Below are positions 16,288 through 25,800 of a stretch of 64,000 nt of DNA, in pieces. Position 1 is the first letter of the stretch. Every line of letters begins with the position of its first letter. Both the position numbers and the translations under genes were made by a program. The stretch spans positions 1 through 64,000 of the forward strand of contig CAZLWX010000006.1 in NCBI GenBank assembly GCA_964563295.1, in the 5' to 3' direction. The notes below the pieces were generated by a model. It was not told where the DNA came from. It was given only the letters and a program-made list of their open reading frames with translations, and did no database searches. The DNA comes from Chryseosolibacter sp964563295. Lineage in GTDB: Bacteria; Bacteroidota; Bacteroidia; Cytophagales; Cyclobacteriaceae.

Positions 16288-19176
16288 TCAGGCCGGAACG
16301 TTTTCCTCCCGTGCGTTATACGATTCAATCGGAAGGCAGCTGCACACCAGGTTGCGATCGCCATAGGCGTTGTCGATGCGGCTGACGGCGGGCCAGAATT
16401 TACTTTCTCTCACAAACGGGAGCGGGAACGCCGCTTTTTGCCGGCTATACGGTCTGCTCCAGGTGTCCGCAGTGACGGTGGCCGCTGTATGGGGCGCATG
16501 CTTGAGCACATTGTTTTCGCGATCGGCACGACCCTCTTCAATCTCTCTTATTTCGTTCCTGATTTCGATCAATGCGTCGCAAAAGCGATCAAGCTCTTCC
16601 TTTGGCTCACTCTCCGTAGGTTCGATCATCAACGTGCCCGCAACCGGGAATGACACGGTCGGAGCATGAAATCCGTAGTCCATCAGTCTTTTGGCGATAT
16701 CCTCGACTTCGACGCCTGCCTTCTTGAAGTCACGACAATCCACGATCATCTCGTGAGCGCATCGGCCCTTCGACCCGGTGTAGAGTATTTTATAATGACT
16801 CTCGAGTCTGGCCTTGATGTAGTTTGCATTGAGGATCGCGTAGCGCGTGGCGTTGGTAAGGCCTGATCCTCCCATCATGGCGATGTAGGCGTACGAGATG
16901 GTAAGGATACTCGCGCTACCCCATGGTGCGGACGAGACGGCGTGAATTCCATGCTTACCGCCTGTTAATACCCAAGGATGCCCCGGCAGGAAATCCCTAA
17001 GCTTGTCATTCACGCAGATCGGGCCCATTCCTGGTCCGCCACCACCGTGAGGGATACAAAAGGTTTTGTGGAGATTAAGGTGACAGACATCTGCACCAAT
17101 GCTGGCAGGGGAAGTTAGGCCCACCTGCGCATTCATGTTGGCGCCGTCCATATACACCAGTCCACCGTTCTGATGGACAACATCGCAGATTTCTTTTATC
17201 GATTCTTCAAAAACACCATGCGTCGATGGATACGTGACCATCAGGCAGGCTAGCCTTTCGCTGTACTGCGCGGCTTTGGCTTTCAGATCTGCGACATCGA
17301 TCTTACCTTCTGCGTCGGATTTGACGACGACCACTTCCATTCCCGCCATCACAGCGCTGGCGGGGTTGGTTCCGTGAGCGGATGCCGGAATGAGCGCGAT
17401 GTTGCGTGCGTCATTGCGGCTCGCGTGATAGGCGCGGATAACCATCAGGCCAGCATATTCTCCCTGCGCGCCGCTGTTAGGTTGGAGTGAGACGCCGGTA
17501 AAGCCAGTGATTTCCTTGAGCCAGTTTTCAAGATTAGTGGTCAGCTCGCGGTAACCTTCCGTCTGATCGGCAGGCGCAAATGGGTGAATATTGCCAAACT
17601 CCGGCCAGGTTACGGGAATCATTTCGGCAGTCGCGTTAAGTTTCATCGTACACGAGCCGAGGGAGATCATTGAATGCACCATCGACAGATCTTTGTTCTC
17701 GAGCCGCTTGATATAGCGCAGCATTTCGTGCTCCGAGTGATGCGAATTAAAGACCGGGTGCGTGAGGTAAGTCGTCTTGCGGACCAGCGACGCCGGCCAG
17801 TTAATCTGTTGTCCGTTAATTGAGGTTGCCGTCCGGGCTTTTTTGCCCGCCGCAGCGAAGACGTCCAGTATCGCTGCTACATCCTCGGGTGACGTTGTTT
17901 CGTCGAGAGAAATACCGATACCACCGTCGTCAAAGTAGCGGAAGTTCATCTCGCGGTTGAGTGATTCGGCACGAACGGCATCCGGGTTGGCTTCTACGAT
18001 CTTCAAGGTATCGAAGAAGTATTCATTCGTCTGCTTGAGTCCCAGATTTTTCAAGCCCGCTTCGAGTGACATGGCTAGCGCGTGTATCCGCGACGCAATC
18101 TTTTTCAGTCGCGCGGGACCGTGGTAGACGGCGTACATTCCAGCCATGACCGAAAGGAGGACCTGCGCCGTGCAGATATTTGACGTGGCCTTCTCACGGC
18201 GAATATGTTGTTCGCGGGTCTGCAGGGCCATCCGGTAACCGGGATTACCTGAAGCATCCACGGAGGCCCCGATGATACGACCCGGGATCTGGCGGCGGAA
18301 TTCATCGCGGGTTGCGAAAAATGCAGCATGAGGTCCACCGAATCCCATCGGAACACCAAACCGCTGTGACGAGCCGACGGCGACGTCGACACCCATCTCG
18401 CCGGGTGATTTCATGAGCAAGAGACTCATCAGGTCAGTGGCCATGACGACGAAAACTTCTCGTTGGTGCGCTTTTGAAACCAGATCGGTGTGGTCTTGAA
18501 CAGCGCCATTGTTGTTCGGATTTTGTATGAACAGGCCGAATAGTTCTGGATCATCCAGGTTGACGGCTGAGACGTCACCAACGACCAATTCGACGCCGAT
18601 AGGGGCTGATCGTGTCTTTAATACGTCGAGTGTTTGGGGAAAGGTGTTCTTATCGACGAAGAATCGATTGGCTGTTTTTTTCGATTGTTTGCGCGACGAA
18701 AATAACAAGTGCATGGCTTCGGCGGCGGATGTACCTTCATCGAGCAAGGAAGCGTTGGCGATGCTGAGTCCGGTAAGATCCATCACCATCGTCTGATAAT
18801 TGATCAACGCCTCCAGTCGGCCTTGGGCAATCTCCGCCTGGTAGGGCGTATAGGCAGTATACCAACCTGGATTTTCAAGAATATTCCGGAGGATAACACC
18901 AGGGGTTACGGTGCCATAATATCCGGCTCCGATAAATGATTTGAACGCCTTGTTTCTGGCAGCGAGTTCGCGGAAAGAAGCCAGGAAATCGGCTTCAGTG
19001 AGGGCATCCGGCAGGTGAAGGGGTTCCTTCAGGCGGATGTTGGAAGGGATAGTCTGATCGATAAGTTCTTCGAGCGATTTCGCTTTCACTGCCTTCAACA
19101 TTTCTTCGGTCTCCTGTTCGTTGGGACCGATGTGTCGCGATTCGAATCGTTCAGCGTAGCGGGAATCTAGTTTCAT
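16288..19176 (-). CDS. gcvP: Glycine dehydrogenase (decarboxylating), P protein
   Basis: PLP-dependent P protein of the glycine cleavage system. It decarboxylates glycine and passes the aminomethyl group to the lipoyl arm of GcvH. Single-chain form of 962 aa from the ATG at 19176 (MKLDSRYAERFESRHIG). The frame extends further to 19323, but that extension contains the promoter box and no conserved residues. N-terminal half: RHIGPN, IGAGYYGTVTPGVI and YTPYQAEIAQGRLEAL. C-terminal half: the PLP lysine in NLHKTFCIPHGGGGPGMG. It ends near YGDRNLVCSCLP. gcvH and lipA are 2-3 kb away; gcvT is not in the window. Confidence 0.97.
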   Translation of the reverse strand: MKLDSRYAERFESRHIGPNEQETEEMLKAVKAKSLEELIDQTIPSNIRLKEPLHLPDALTEADFLASFRELAARNKAFKSFIGAGYYGTVTPGVILRNILENPGWYTAYTPYQAEIAQGRLEALINYQTMVMDLTGLSIANASLLDEGTSAAEAMHLLFSSRKQSKKTANRFFVDKNTFPQTLDVLKTRSAPIGVELVVGDVSAVNLDDPELFGLFIQNPNNNGAVQDHTDLVSKAHQREVFVVMATDLMSLLLMKSPGEMGVDVAVGSSQRFGVPMGFGGPHAAFFATRDEFRRQIPGRIIGASVDASGNPGYRMALQTREQHIRREKATSNICTAQVLLSVMAGMYAVYHGPARLKKIASRIHALAMSLEAGLKNLGLKQTNEYFFDTLKIVEANPDAVRAESLNREMNFRYFDDGGIGISLDETTSPEDVAAILDVFAAAGKKARTATSINGQQINWPASLVRKTTYLTHPVFNSHHSEHEMLRYIKRLENKDLSMVHSMISLGSCTMKLNATAEMIPVTWPEFGNIHPFAPADQTEGYRELTTNLENWLKEITGFTGVSLQPNSGAQGEYAGLMVIRAYHASRNDARNIALIPASAHGTNPASAVMAGMEVVVVKSDAEGKIDVADLKAKAAQYSERLACLMVTYPSTHGVFEESIKEICDVVHQNGGLVYMDGANMNAQVGLTSPASIGADVCHLNLHKTFCIPHGGGGPGMGPICVNDKLRDFLPGHPWVLTGGKHGIHAVSSAPWGSASILTISYAYIAMMGGSGLTNATRYAILNANYIKARLESHYKILYTGSKGRCAHEMIVDCRDFKKAGVEVEDIAKRLMDYGFHAPTVSFPVAGTLMIEPTESEPKEELDRFCDALIEIRNEIREIEEGRADRENNVLKHAPHTAATVTADTWSRPYSRQKAAFPLPFVRESKFWPAVSRIDNAYGDRNLVCSCLPIESYNAREENVPA

Positions 19177-19234
19177 GGAATGTCCGATTTGAGGAATTGA
19201 TTGAGAGCAGGGCTTAGTCCAAAAAGCTGCGCCG

Positions 19235-19242
19235 CAAAGGTA
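19235..19242 (-). promoter_or_regulatory. -7 promoter box of gcvP
   Basis: Minus-strand TACCTTTG, a full match to TAnnTTTG, 58 bases before the gcvP start. It supports the shorter gcvP start. No good TTTG at -33. Confidence 0.5.
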
Positions 19243-19356
19243 ATTCAGTTCACAGACAATTAACAGGATAATAGCCCGGTTGGTTTGTGTTTTTGCCGCT
19301 CCCGAAAAAATATCGCTGTTCATGACGGCAAAGGCTTAAAAAACAGGAAAGTCGTT

Positions 19357-19364
19357 TAGCTTTG
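19357..19364 (+). promoter_or_regulatory. -7 promoter box of the M28 peptidase gene at 19393
   Basis: TAGCTTTG, a full match to TAnnTTTG, 28 bases before the ATG at 19393. It is divergent from the gcvP box. Confidence 0.5.
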
Positions 19365-19392
19365 GCGGATTAACCTAAATGGAATTCACCTT

Positions 19393-20889
19393 ATGAGATT
19401 AAAACTCGCCACTATTGCCTGGCTTTTTGCCGGAATGTGCAGCCTGGCCGCCCAGGACCCAACCGCCCTAAAATATGGGGCGATGATTACAACTGCAGAC
19501 CTGGAAGACAACCTTAGTATTATCGCTTCCGATGCGCTGGAGGGCCGGGAAACGGGTACTCGTGGCCAGAAAATGGCAGCGGCATTCATCCAGGCCCATT
19601 TCGAGTCGCTGGACCTCGCTGGTCCGGTGAATGGCTCGTATATTCAGACGATAGAACTGTTCAGCAGTAAGCCGGGGGATATCTACCTGATCGCTGGCGG
19701 AAAGCGTTTTGCAAATTTTGAGGGGGTAGCATATATCGGCTCGGCAGAGTCCGGTGGTGAGGTTAAGCTCGAAGCGGTATTTGTCGGCCGTGGAAACAAG
19801 GAGGATTTTGACCAGGTCAACGTTGAGGGCAAGGCTGCCGTGGTCCTACTCGAATCGGAAAGAAGTTCGAGGGGCGCTGCTGCGCTTGCGCGTGAGCGAG
19901 GTGCCCGGCTTTTGATTAGTTTTAATGAAGATCCCGCCGCATATGAACGCCTGATAGGCCAATTCAAACGCTACCTTTCGGGCTCGTCCCTTTCCCTCAC
20001 TAAAGGAGGGAGCACACGGCTCCCGGCATTTTACGTTTCACCTGACGTGGCATCGAAGATCTTGAACACCTCGATAGAAAAACTATCGAAGGCGGTCTCC
20101 GCAGATGCAAAACCGGGTGCGTTGAAGAAGGTCAAGGCCGGTGAAGTTACATTCAAGACCAGCCAGGAGTGGTCCACCGTAAAAACCGGGAATGTTCTTG
20201 GCTACCTGGAAGGTTCTGATAAGAAAGATGAGGTGCTCGTTATCACCGCCCACTATGACCATATCGGCAAGCGCAGTAGCGGCGAAGGCGACCTGATCAA
20301 TAACGGAGCCGACGACGATGGATCCGGCACGGTTACCGTCCTTCAACTGGCAAAAGTATTCGCTCAAGCCAAAAAAGATGGCCATGGACCGCGACGCAGC
20401 ATTTTGTTCATGACGGTAACAGGTGAGGAAGAAGGGTTGCTCGGATCAGAATATTACTCAGAGCACCCGGTGTTTCCGCTTGAGAATACGGTGGTTGACC
20501 TTAACATCGATATGATCGGCCGAAGGGATCCGCAGCACGCTGATAGCCAACCCTATGTATATATGATCGGCTCGGACAAACTCTCCACTGAACTGCATGA
20601 ACTTAGCGAGTCGGTAAACAAGAAATACACGAACCTGATTTTCGACTACATGTACAACGATGAGAATCACCCAGACAGATTATACTACAGGTCCGATCAC
20701 TGGAACTTCGCGAAAAAGAATATTCCGATCATCTTTTATTTCGATGGGATTCATGAAGATTATCACCGGCCCAGCGATCAGATCGAAAAGATTGAGTTTG
20801 ACCTGCTCGTCAAACGCGCCCAGTGCGTTTTCTACACGGCATGGGAAATTGCTAATCGAGACCAGCGAATCAGGCCTGACGCGAAATAG
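19393..20889 (+). CDS. Secreted M28 family aminopeptidase
   Basis: 498 aa with a Sec signal peptide (about 1-20, cut near SLAAQ). A PA-like region lies at about 110-235, then the M28 zinc domain: TAHYDHIG (His), NGADDDGSGT (Asp), TGEEEGLLGS (Glu-Glu), NIDMIGRRD (Asp) and DYHRPSD (His). It is predicted to be a periplasmic or outer-surface aminopeptidase. It is unrelated in detail to the M28 peptidase at 14866-16245, which is of the carboxypeptidase Q type. A strong hairpin terminator begins right after its stop codon. Confidence 0.9.
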   Translation: MRLKLATIAWLFAGMCSLAAQDPTALKYGAMITTADLEDNLSIIASDALEGRETGTRGQKMAAAFIQAHFESLDLAGPVNGSYIQTIELFSSKPGDIYLIAGGKRFANFEGVAYIGSAESGGEVKLEAVFVGRGNKEDFDQVNVEGKAAVVLLESERSSRGAAALARERGARLLISFNEDPAAYERLIGQFKRYLSGSSLSLTKGGSTRLPAFYVSPDVASKILNTSIEKLSKAVSADAKPGALKKVKAGEVTFKTSQEWSTVKTGNVLGYLEGSDKKDEVLVITAHYDHIGKRSSGEGDLINNGADDDGSGTVTVLQLAKVFAQAKKDGHGPRRSILFMTVTGEEEGLLGSEYYSEHPVFPLENTVVDLNIDMIGRRDPQHADSQPYVYMIGSDKLSTELHELSESVNKKYTNLIFDYMYNDENHPDRLYYRSDHWNFAKKNIPIIFYFDGIHEDYHRPSDQIEKIEFDLLVKRAQCVFYTAWEIANRDQRIRPDAK

Positions 20890-20919
20890 AAAAAAGCTCC
20901 CGGTGGGGAGCTTTTTTTT
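20890..20919. terminator. Bidirectional intrinsic terminator
   Basis: A 12-bp perfect stem: AAAAAAGCTCCC (20890-20901), loop GGTG, GGGAGCTTTTTT (20906-20917), followed by two more Ts. It has an A-run on the left and a T-run on the right, so it can end both the M28 peptidase (+) and the small lipoprotein (-) transcripts. Confidence 0.9.
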
Positions 20920-20920
20920 G

Positions 20921-21139
20921 CTATTGATTTCGGGTAGAATCCTGCCGGTTGTAGTCGTCCCGGTCCTGATCCCATGTTGAGGAAGTGTCGGACTCCATTT
21001 GATCGTTTGATGTTGTATCGGGTTCCACAGTCTCGCGATCCATATCATTGTAATCGTTGTCGCGTTCACTCGACCGGTTGCTCCCATCACCACAACTGAA
21101 GGCAACAGCTGCAAGTAATACTAATATCAGCTTTTTCAT
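20921..21139 (-). CDS. Small acidic lipoprotein
   Basis: 72 aa. Signal MKKLILVLLAAVAFSC with Cys16 as the lipidation site. The remainder is low-complexity and very rich in Asp, Ser, Asn, Thr and Arg (for example ERDNDYNDMDRETVEPD), with no predicted fold. Small, disordered, acidic lipoproteins of this type are common in Bacteroidota and their role is unknown. It ends against the bidirectional terminator. Confidence 0.75.
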   Translation of the reverse strand: MKKLILVLLAAVAFSCGDGSNRSSERDNDYNDMDRETVEPDTTSNDQMESDTSSTWDQDRDDYNRQDSTRNQ

Positions 21140-21228
21140 TTTTGCTCAGATTTAAGTTTAACAATTCACTTATGTTCGGGACGAAGTAAAAAAATTGTGT
21201 GCCACGCGGAGCTGCGGTTGGGTGTTGG

Positions 21229-21246
21229 TCCCGATAGCAATCGGGA
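21229..21246. repeat. TCCCGA...TCGGGA hairpin, copy 1
   Basis: TCCCGATAGCAATCGGGA, arms TCCCGA and TCGGGA around TAGCAA. The same arms occur at 48702-48719 and 57170-57185, always in intergenic DNA. Confidence 0.7.
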
Positions 21247-21257
21247 TTGGCCGTTAG

Positions 21258-21380
21258 CTTTCGGGTTCGAAATTCCAGGCCGTGAATATCGCCAGCCATC
21301 CGGTCTGCCCTCCGAAGTTTAGCGAGGGCATGTGGGAGGGCAACGCAGGAGAGGGTAGCCGGTCGCCGGCCTCTTTTGTT
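21258..21380 (+). repeat. Interspersed intergenic element, copy A
   Basis: Shares with 57124-57201 the order CTTTCGGGTTC, CCAGGC.GTG, TCGCC.GC.ATCCGG, CC(T)CCGAAG and a final CCGGCCT(C)TTTT. This copy is longer because about 40 extra bases (about 21320-21360, including GCGAGGGC and GGGAGGGC) lie in the middle. It contains small hairpins and ends in a T-run, so it may be a terminator-like mobile repeat. Confidence 0.6.
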
Positions 21381-21443
21381 GTAATGACCGGAAGACTGAT
21401 TGCACGAATGTTGTTATTCGAAGGCCAGGAACCCAGAGACGGA

Positions 21444-22331
21444 CTACTCGATGGGAACGTTGACGTGCCGTTCGGCGTGATAGGAGGAACGTACCAGCGG
21501 GCCGGACTCAACATACCGAAGGCCTCGTTTTAATCCTTCCTCGCGATAGAGTTCAAAAATTTCAGGATGAATATACTCGATGACCTCGTGGTGCAGCTTG
21601 GTTGGTTGCAGGTATTGTCCAAGCGTCAGGATGAGCAGCCCATTTTCCACAAGGTGATCCATGGCTTCAAATACTTCTTCTTTTGTTTCGCCCAGACCGA
21701 GCATAATACCCGACTTTGTTCTTTTGCCCGCCTGGCGCAACCGCCGGATTTGCTCCAAGCTCCGTTCATATTTCGCCTGCGGACGAACCTCCCGATAGAG
21801 CCTGTTCACCGTCTCTATGTTGTGGGAGACTACTTCCTGGCCGCCTTCGATCATGCGATACAAAGCGTCCCAATTTCCTTTCGTATCGGGAATCAGTGTT
21901 TCGATCGTCGTTTCGGGACTAACTTTTTTGGTTTCAACCACGGTCTGGTACCAAATCTCGGCGCCGCGGTCCTTCAGCTCATCCCGGTTAACCGACGTAA
22001 TCACCGCATGCTTCACTCGCATCAGCCGGATGGCTTCAGCCACTCGCTTCGGCTCCTCAACATCATATTCTGTTGGCCTCCCGGTGGCAACAGCGCAAAA
22101 GCTGCAGCTCCGTGTGCAGACATTCCCCAAAATCATGAACGTTGCCGTGCCCGCTCCCCAGCACTCGCCCATGTTCGGGCAGTTGCCACTTTCGCAGATC
22201 GTGTGGAGCTTGTAATGGTCAACGAGTTTCCGGACGTTGGCATACGCGGGGCCGACGGGCAACTTCACCCGAAGCCAGTCCGGCTTTTTCCTGCGCGGTT
22301 CGTGAGATGAGATGACAGGAAGTTCAATCAT
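21444..22331 (-). CDS. lipA: Lipoyl synthase
   Basis: Radical SAM enzyme that inserts two sulfurs into octanoyl groups on GcvH and the E2 subunits of 2-oxoacid dehydrogenases. 295 aa, normal length. The auxiliary cluster cysteines are in CESGNCPNMGEC (46, 51, 57). The SAM cluster is CTRSCSFC (72, 76, 79). The C-terminal RSSYHAE (281-287) holds the serine ligand. It lies 50 bases downstream of gcvH on the same strand. That is a logical pair, since GcvH is a substrate of LipA. Confidence 0.98.
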   Translation of the reverse strand: MIELPVISSHEPRRKKPDWLRVKLPVGPAYANVRKLVDHYKLHTICESGNCPNMGECWGAGTATFMILGNVCTRSCSFCAVATGRPTEYDVEEPKRVAEAIRLMRVKHAVITSVNRDELKDRGAEIWYQTVVETKKVSPETTIETLIPDTKGNWDALYRMIEGGQEVVSHNIETVNRLYREVRPQAKYERSLEQIRRLRQAGKRTKSGIMLGLGETKEEVFEAMDHLVENGLLILTLGQYLQPTKLHHEVIEYIHPEIFELYREEGLKRGLRYVESGPLVRSSYHAERHVNVPIE

Positions 22332-22381
22332 GCCTCAGTTGAGTTATCGGGACGGGTCGGTCTGCCGTCAGTATAAGCGAA

Positions 22382-22756
22382 TTATTTTCCAATAAGTTCC
22401 TTGTATTGTGCGGCGGTCAGCAACCCATCCGTTGAACCTTTCACTTCAACTTTGATCATCCAGCCCTCGCCGTAAGGGTCTTCATTGACTTTCTCAGGAC
22501 TGCCATCCAATGCTTTGTTGACCTCGAGAACTTTGCCGTCAATAGGCATGAACAAATCCGAAACGGTCTTAACGGCTTCCACCGTTCCGAAAACATCATG
22601 CTGTTTCAATTCCGTCCCCAGGCTGGTCACATCGACATACACGATGTCGCCCAATTCGCTCTGCGCAAAATCGGTGATGCCTACGATAGCGGTTGTGCCT
22701 TCAATTTTGACCCATTCATGATCTTTCGTGTACTGGAGTCCGTCGGGGATGTTCAT
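22382..22756 (-). CDS. gcvH: Glycine cleavage system H protein
   Basis: Lipoyl carrier of the glycine cleavage system, 124 aa. The lipoylated lysine is Lys63 in GTVEAVKTVSDLF. The ends of the fold (KDHEWVKIEG, NEDPYGEGWMIKVEV) are conserved. A -7 promoter box lies 23 bases upstream. It is followed by lipA, probably on the same transcript, and preceded by sprA on the same strand. Confidence 0.98.
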   Translation of the reverse strand: MNIPDGLQYTKDHEWVKIEGTTAIVGITDFAQSELGDIVYVDVTSLGTELKQHDVFGTVEAVKTVSDLFMPIDGKVLEVNKALDGSPEKVNEDPYGEGWMIKVEVKGSTDGLLTAAQYKELIGK

Positions 22757-22779
22757 GTTATGTTCTTTTGATTTGCGGC

Positions 22780-22787
22780 CAAAAATA
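22780..22787 (-). promoter_or_regulatory. -7 promoter box of gcvH-lipA
   Basis: Minus-strand TATTTTTG, a full match to TAnnTTTG, 23 bases before gcvH. Confidence 0.45.
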
Positions 22788-22860
22788 ACGAAAATCTGCG
22801 GACTGGCGACTAAGAAAAAATTCGATTATAGATCTTCAACTATGGACAGCGGTACGGAAC

Positions 22861-25800
22861 CTACTGGGCCAGGCTGAACCTCACCTGGACACCGAAACGC
22901 GTGGTGGACCGGGGATACGAATTTGTTATCAAGGGCTCGTTAATGTTGCGTTCGAAATAGGCTTGCAGAGTGAGCTTCTGGTTCACGACATAACTTATAT
23001 TTGGTCGAAGCTGGAAGTTGATATTTCCGTTGGTGATGTTGTTCTTTCCACCAATTTTCCGCTGAATTGTCTTGCTGTCGCTGACGGTCGCATTAAGCCG
23101 GAAGGTGACGTCGTTCTTGAGCACAATCGTCCTGCCCTGGGCGCGGAATGGGAGCTTCAGGTTGTTTTTTGTGTACCCGAGCTGAAAAGAAATATCCTTG
23201 CTATTTAACTCGGAAATCTGTGCGTTGGGAATGTTGAGCACCAGGTCGCGCTTAGTTTTATAATCAGCGCGCACTTCCAGGCGATTCTTCGTGCGTACGT
23301 TGATACCAATAAGTGGGCTAAATTGCTCTGACAGCATGACCTGGCTGATGACGTATACCGGTATAAACTGCCCCTCGTCATTAAAGCCTCCGAAATAGTC
23401 GTTGTTGTAGTCTTCAATCGGCCTGTCAATAGCCACCTGCGACTGGTCGGTAAACTCGAGAGAGTTCGAGTAGTTCATAACTGAGTAGCTAGACTGATAG
23501 GCATGGGAAATCGTGACGGATTGAAATATGTCTTTGAGCCCCTCAAGCTTGCTCAGGCCGTTGTAATCCACTCTCCAATTGGGCAGGGGCAATCTCGGGA
23601 AGGGGCTAAGGTTGACAGTGTTGGCATCTCTGCCTGTGTAAGCGGCGATGAATGCCGGGATCAGCATATCTTGAACGGTATCAACTTCCTGGGTGCCGAT
23701 GATGTTCTTGAAACGTCCGTGAATAATGCCGAGATTTTCTTCGAACCGCTTGAACACTTCTGAGGATTCATTGTCGTTTGTCGGATCGAAGGCGGTATTA
23801 ATCGCCATGTAGGAGATCTTGTAGGTTCCGCTTCTGTTAGGATTCAGCGATTGGAACGCGTACTCAAGTGGATTTCCGGGGATACCATCGTCGATCGAGT
23901 CGTAACGAAAAATTTCCTGGAAGACTGAGGTGCCTTCTTTCTTGAGATCGAGCTGAATCACGAAGTCGGGGGACGGCTCAACTTTTGCCCGCAATGTTAG
24001 CACTTCGTTCCTCAGTTGCTGGAATGGCCGCGTAAGTGAGGTCGTCTTGGTGAGCCAATTGTTTTGGGCCATCTCATGTCTGATCTCCGGATCTTGTCCG
24101 CCAAAAACGAATGACCAACCTGGAGACTTCCAGTCTTCGTCCATCCCCAGGAATTTTGGAGACTGCGTAAACCCTGGAAGGATCGTACCCTGTGTCAGGT
24201 TGTAGCTGCCATTGATGGAACGCAGTGACATCAGCAGACGGAAGAAGCCTTTTACAAGTCCAGGAGCCGATTTGACAGTGTCCGGTGGAGGCGATGCGGC
24301 GGGACGACCGGGCTGTCGGGCGGGGGCAACCGGACGTGGCGGCGTATTCAGTTCCTTAAGGAATTTCACTTTGTTGTAAAGTCCAACCAGATCAATCTTT
24401 CCGGTGAAGCTGTGATCGCGATTGTTCTGAATGGTGTGGCGAAAGTCGAGGCTGTCAGGGATATCCTGAAGGTTTCTTTCCCGCGCGAAATCGTCAGGAA
24501 TGTTTACGGGCCCCGCCTGCCAGTTGTAGCCGGCCTGGTAACGGTAATCTGCACCAAGCCAATCTGTAATCGGGAATTTGTCAAGAGGCAATGTGTAGTT
24601 CACCGTTACCGACTGGTCGAAATTCTTCATGCGGCCAAGGTCCTTGAAGTTGTTTATTACGCTATCCTTTTTGGCCTGCGTGTCGAGATCTCCGGCGGGC
24701 TCATCGATGATCGCATTTGCGCGTGCGCTGTATTCAAATGAAAGCCCCCGTGATAAATTCCAGCGCATGTTGTACTGCCTGTTAAAAGTAAAATACTTGA
24801 GGTAGTTCGGCTTATCGAGCGATCCGAACGAATTCCTGTACGTTTTCTTCTCAAAAGACCGGTCAACGTCGGCCCGAACCGAAAGACTGGAGGGGAGTAA
24901 ACTCAGGTTGAATTCCTTTATAAACTTCAAGTATGGTGAACTCAAGGCTTTGGAATTCTTGAATGGCTCGATGCCGGTTTCTTTTGGCGAAAAATTATAG
25001 GCAACTGATCCGCGATATTGTTTCAACAAGTTTTCCTTCGTGAAAAAATTCGTTTGCAAGGCTTCGCTGAAGGAATAGCTGAAGGCGAAGTTCTCGATGT
25101 CGTAGAGATGTGATCGGGCATCGGGCTTAACCTTTGTTTTTCGAACGTTCACAAAGTTCAAACTTCGTCGCACAGTCTTGTCCTGAACCAGTTTTCGGTA
25201 GCTTTCAGGGCCATCGACACCAGTAAACGTGTCATCGATTCGGGTGTCGGGGTTTGCGGGATCGTAGAGTGGGTTGATGGTGGTGTTCTCGTAGCTCACG
25301 AACATTGGAAGCTTAATGCCCGTGTTCCCGGGCAGGAGTTTATCGACATTCACGTTAGCGGAAACGTCGTAGGCAGTAGTTTCCTCACGCGTGCGCTCTC
25401 CGATCTTTGAGCTTACACTTCCGAAGCCGAAAGTCGTGTGACGCAATGCACCGGTCACCGTAGCAAAGTCTGCCAGGCGGGCACTCAATGTAGTGCTCAC
25501 GGCCCATCCCGGCGTCCGGTTGAAGTCGGTCACCCGGAGTTCGTTTGCCCAGATGCATACAGAATGTGCCCGCTGGTCATCGCTTCTTGGATTTCGCACG
25601 CCAATCATCATCAACTGCACACTGGAAAGATCTGGCCTCCCGACGATCCGAATGAGATGCCTGCCCACTTGCCGGGGACCCTCACGCGGGAATGCCTCCG
25701 TGATAGGAAGACCTGTCGCGTCTCTCTGGGATTTCAATTTGTAGAGCTCGTTCAGATCCAGGTCGATCTCATTTTCCGCGGGCCATACTTCCCGCGCGTC

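Larger units (their letters stand above)
21140..21443. other. Gene-free stretch with two repeat features
   Basis: About 300 bases between a small lipoprotein and lipA, both on the minus strand. I see no credible gene. It holds the hairpin at 21229-21246 and copy A of an interspersed element at 21258-21380, described separately. Confidence 0.7.

Noticed and set aside
19177..19323. N-terminal extension of GcvP
   Set aside because: Contains the -7 promoter box and no conserved residues; MKLDSRYAERFESRHIG is the expected start.
21258..21290. tRNA T-arm (GGTTCGAAATTCC)
   Set aside because: No acceptor stem, anticodon arm or CCA nearby; the related copy at 57124 lacks the tRNA-like bases.
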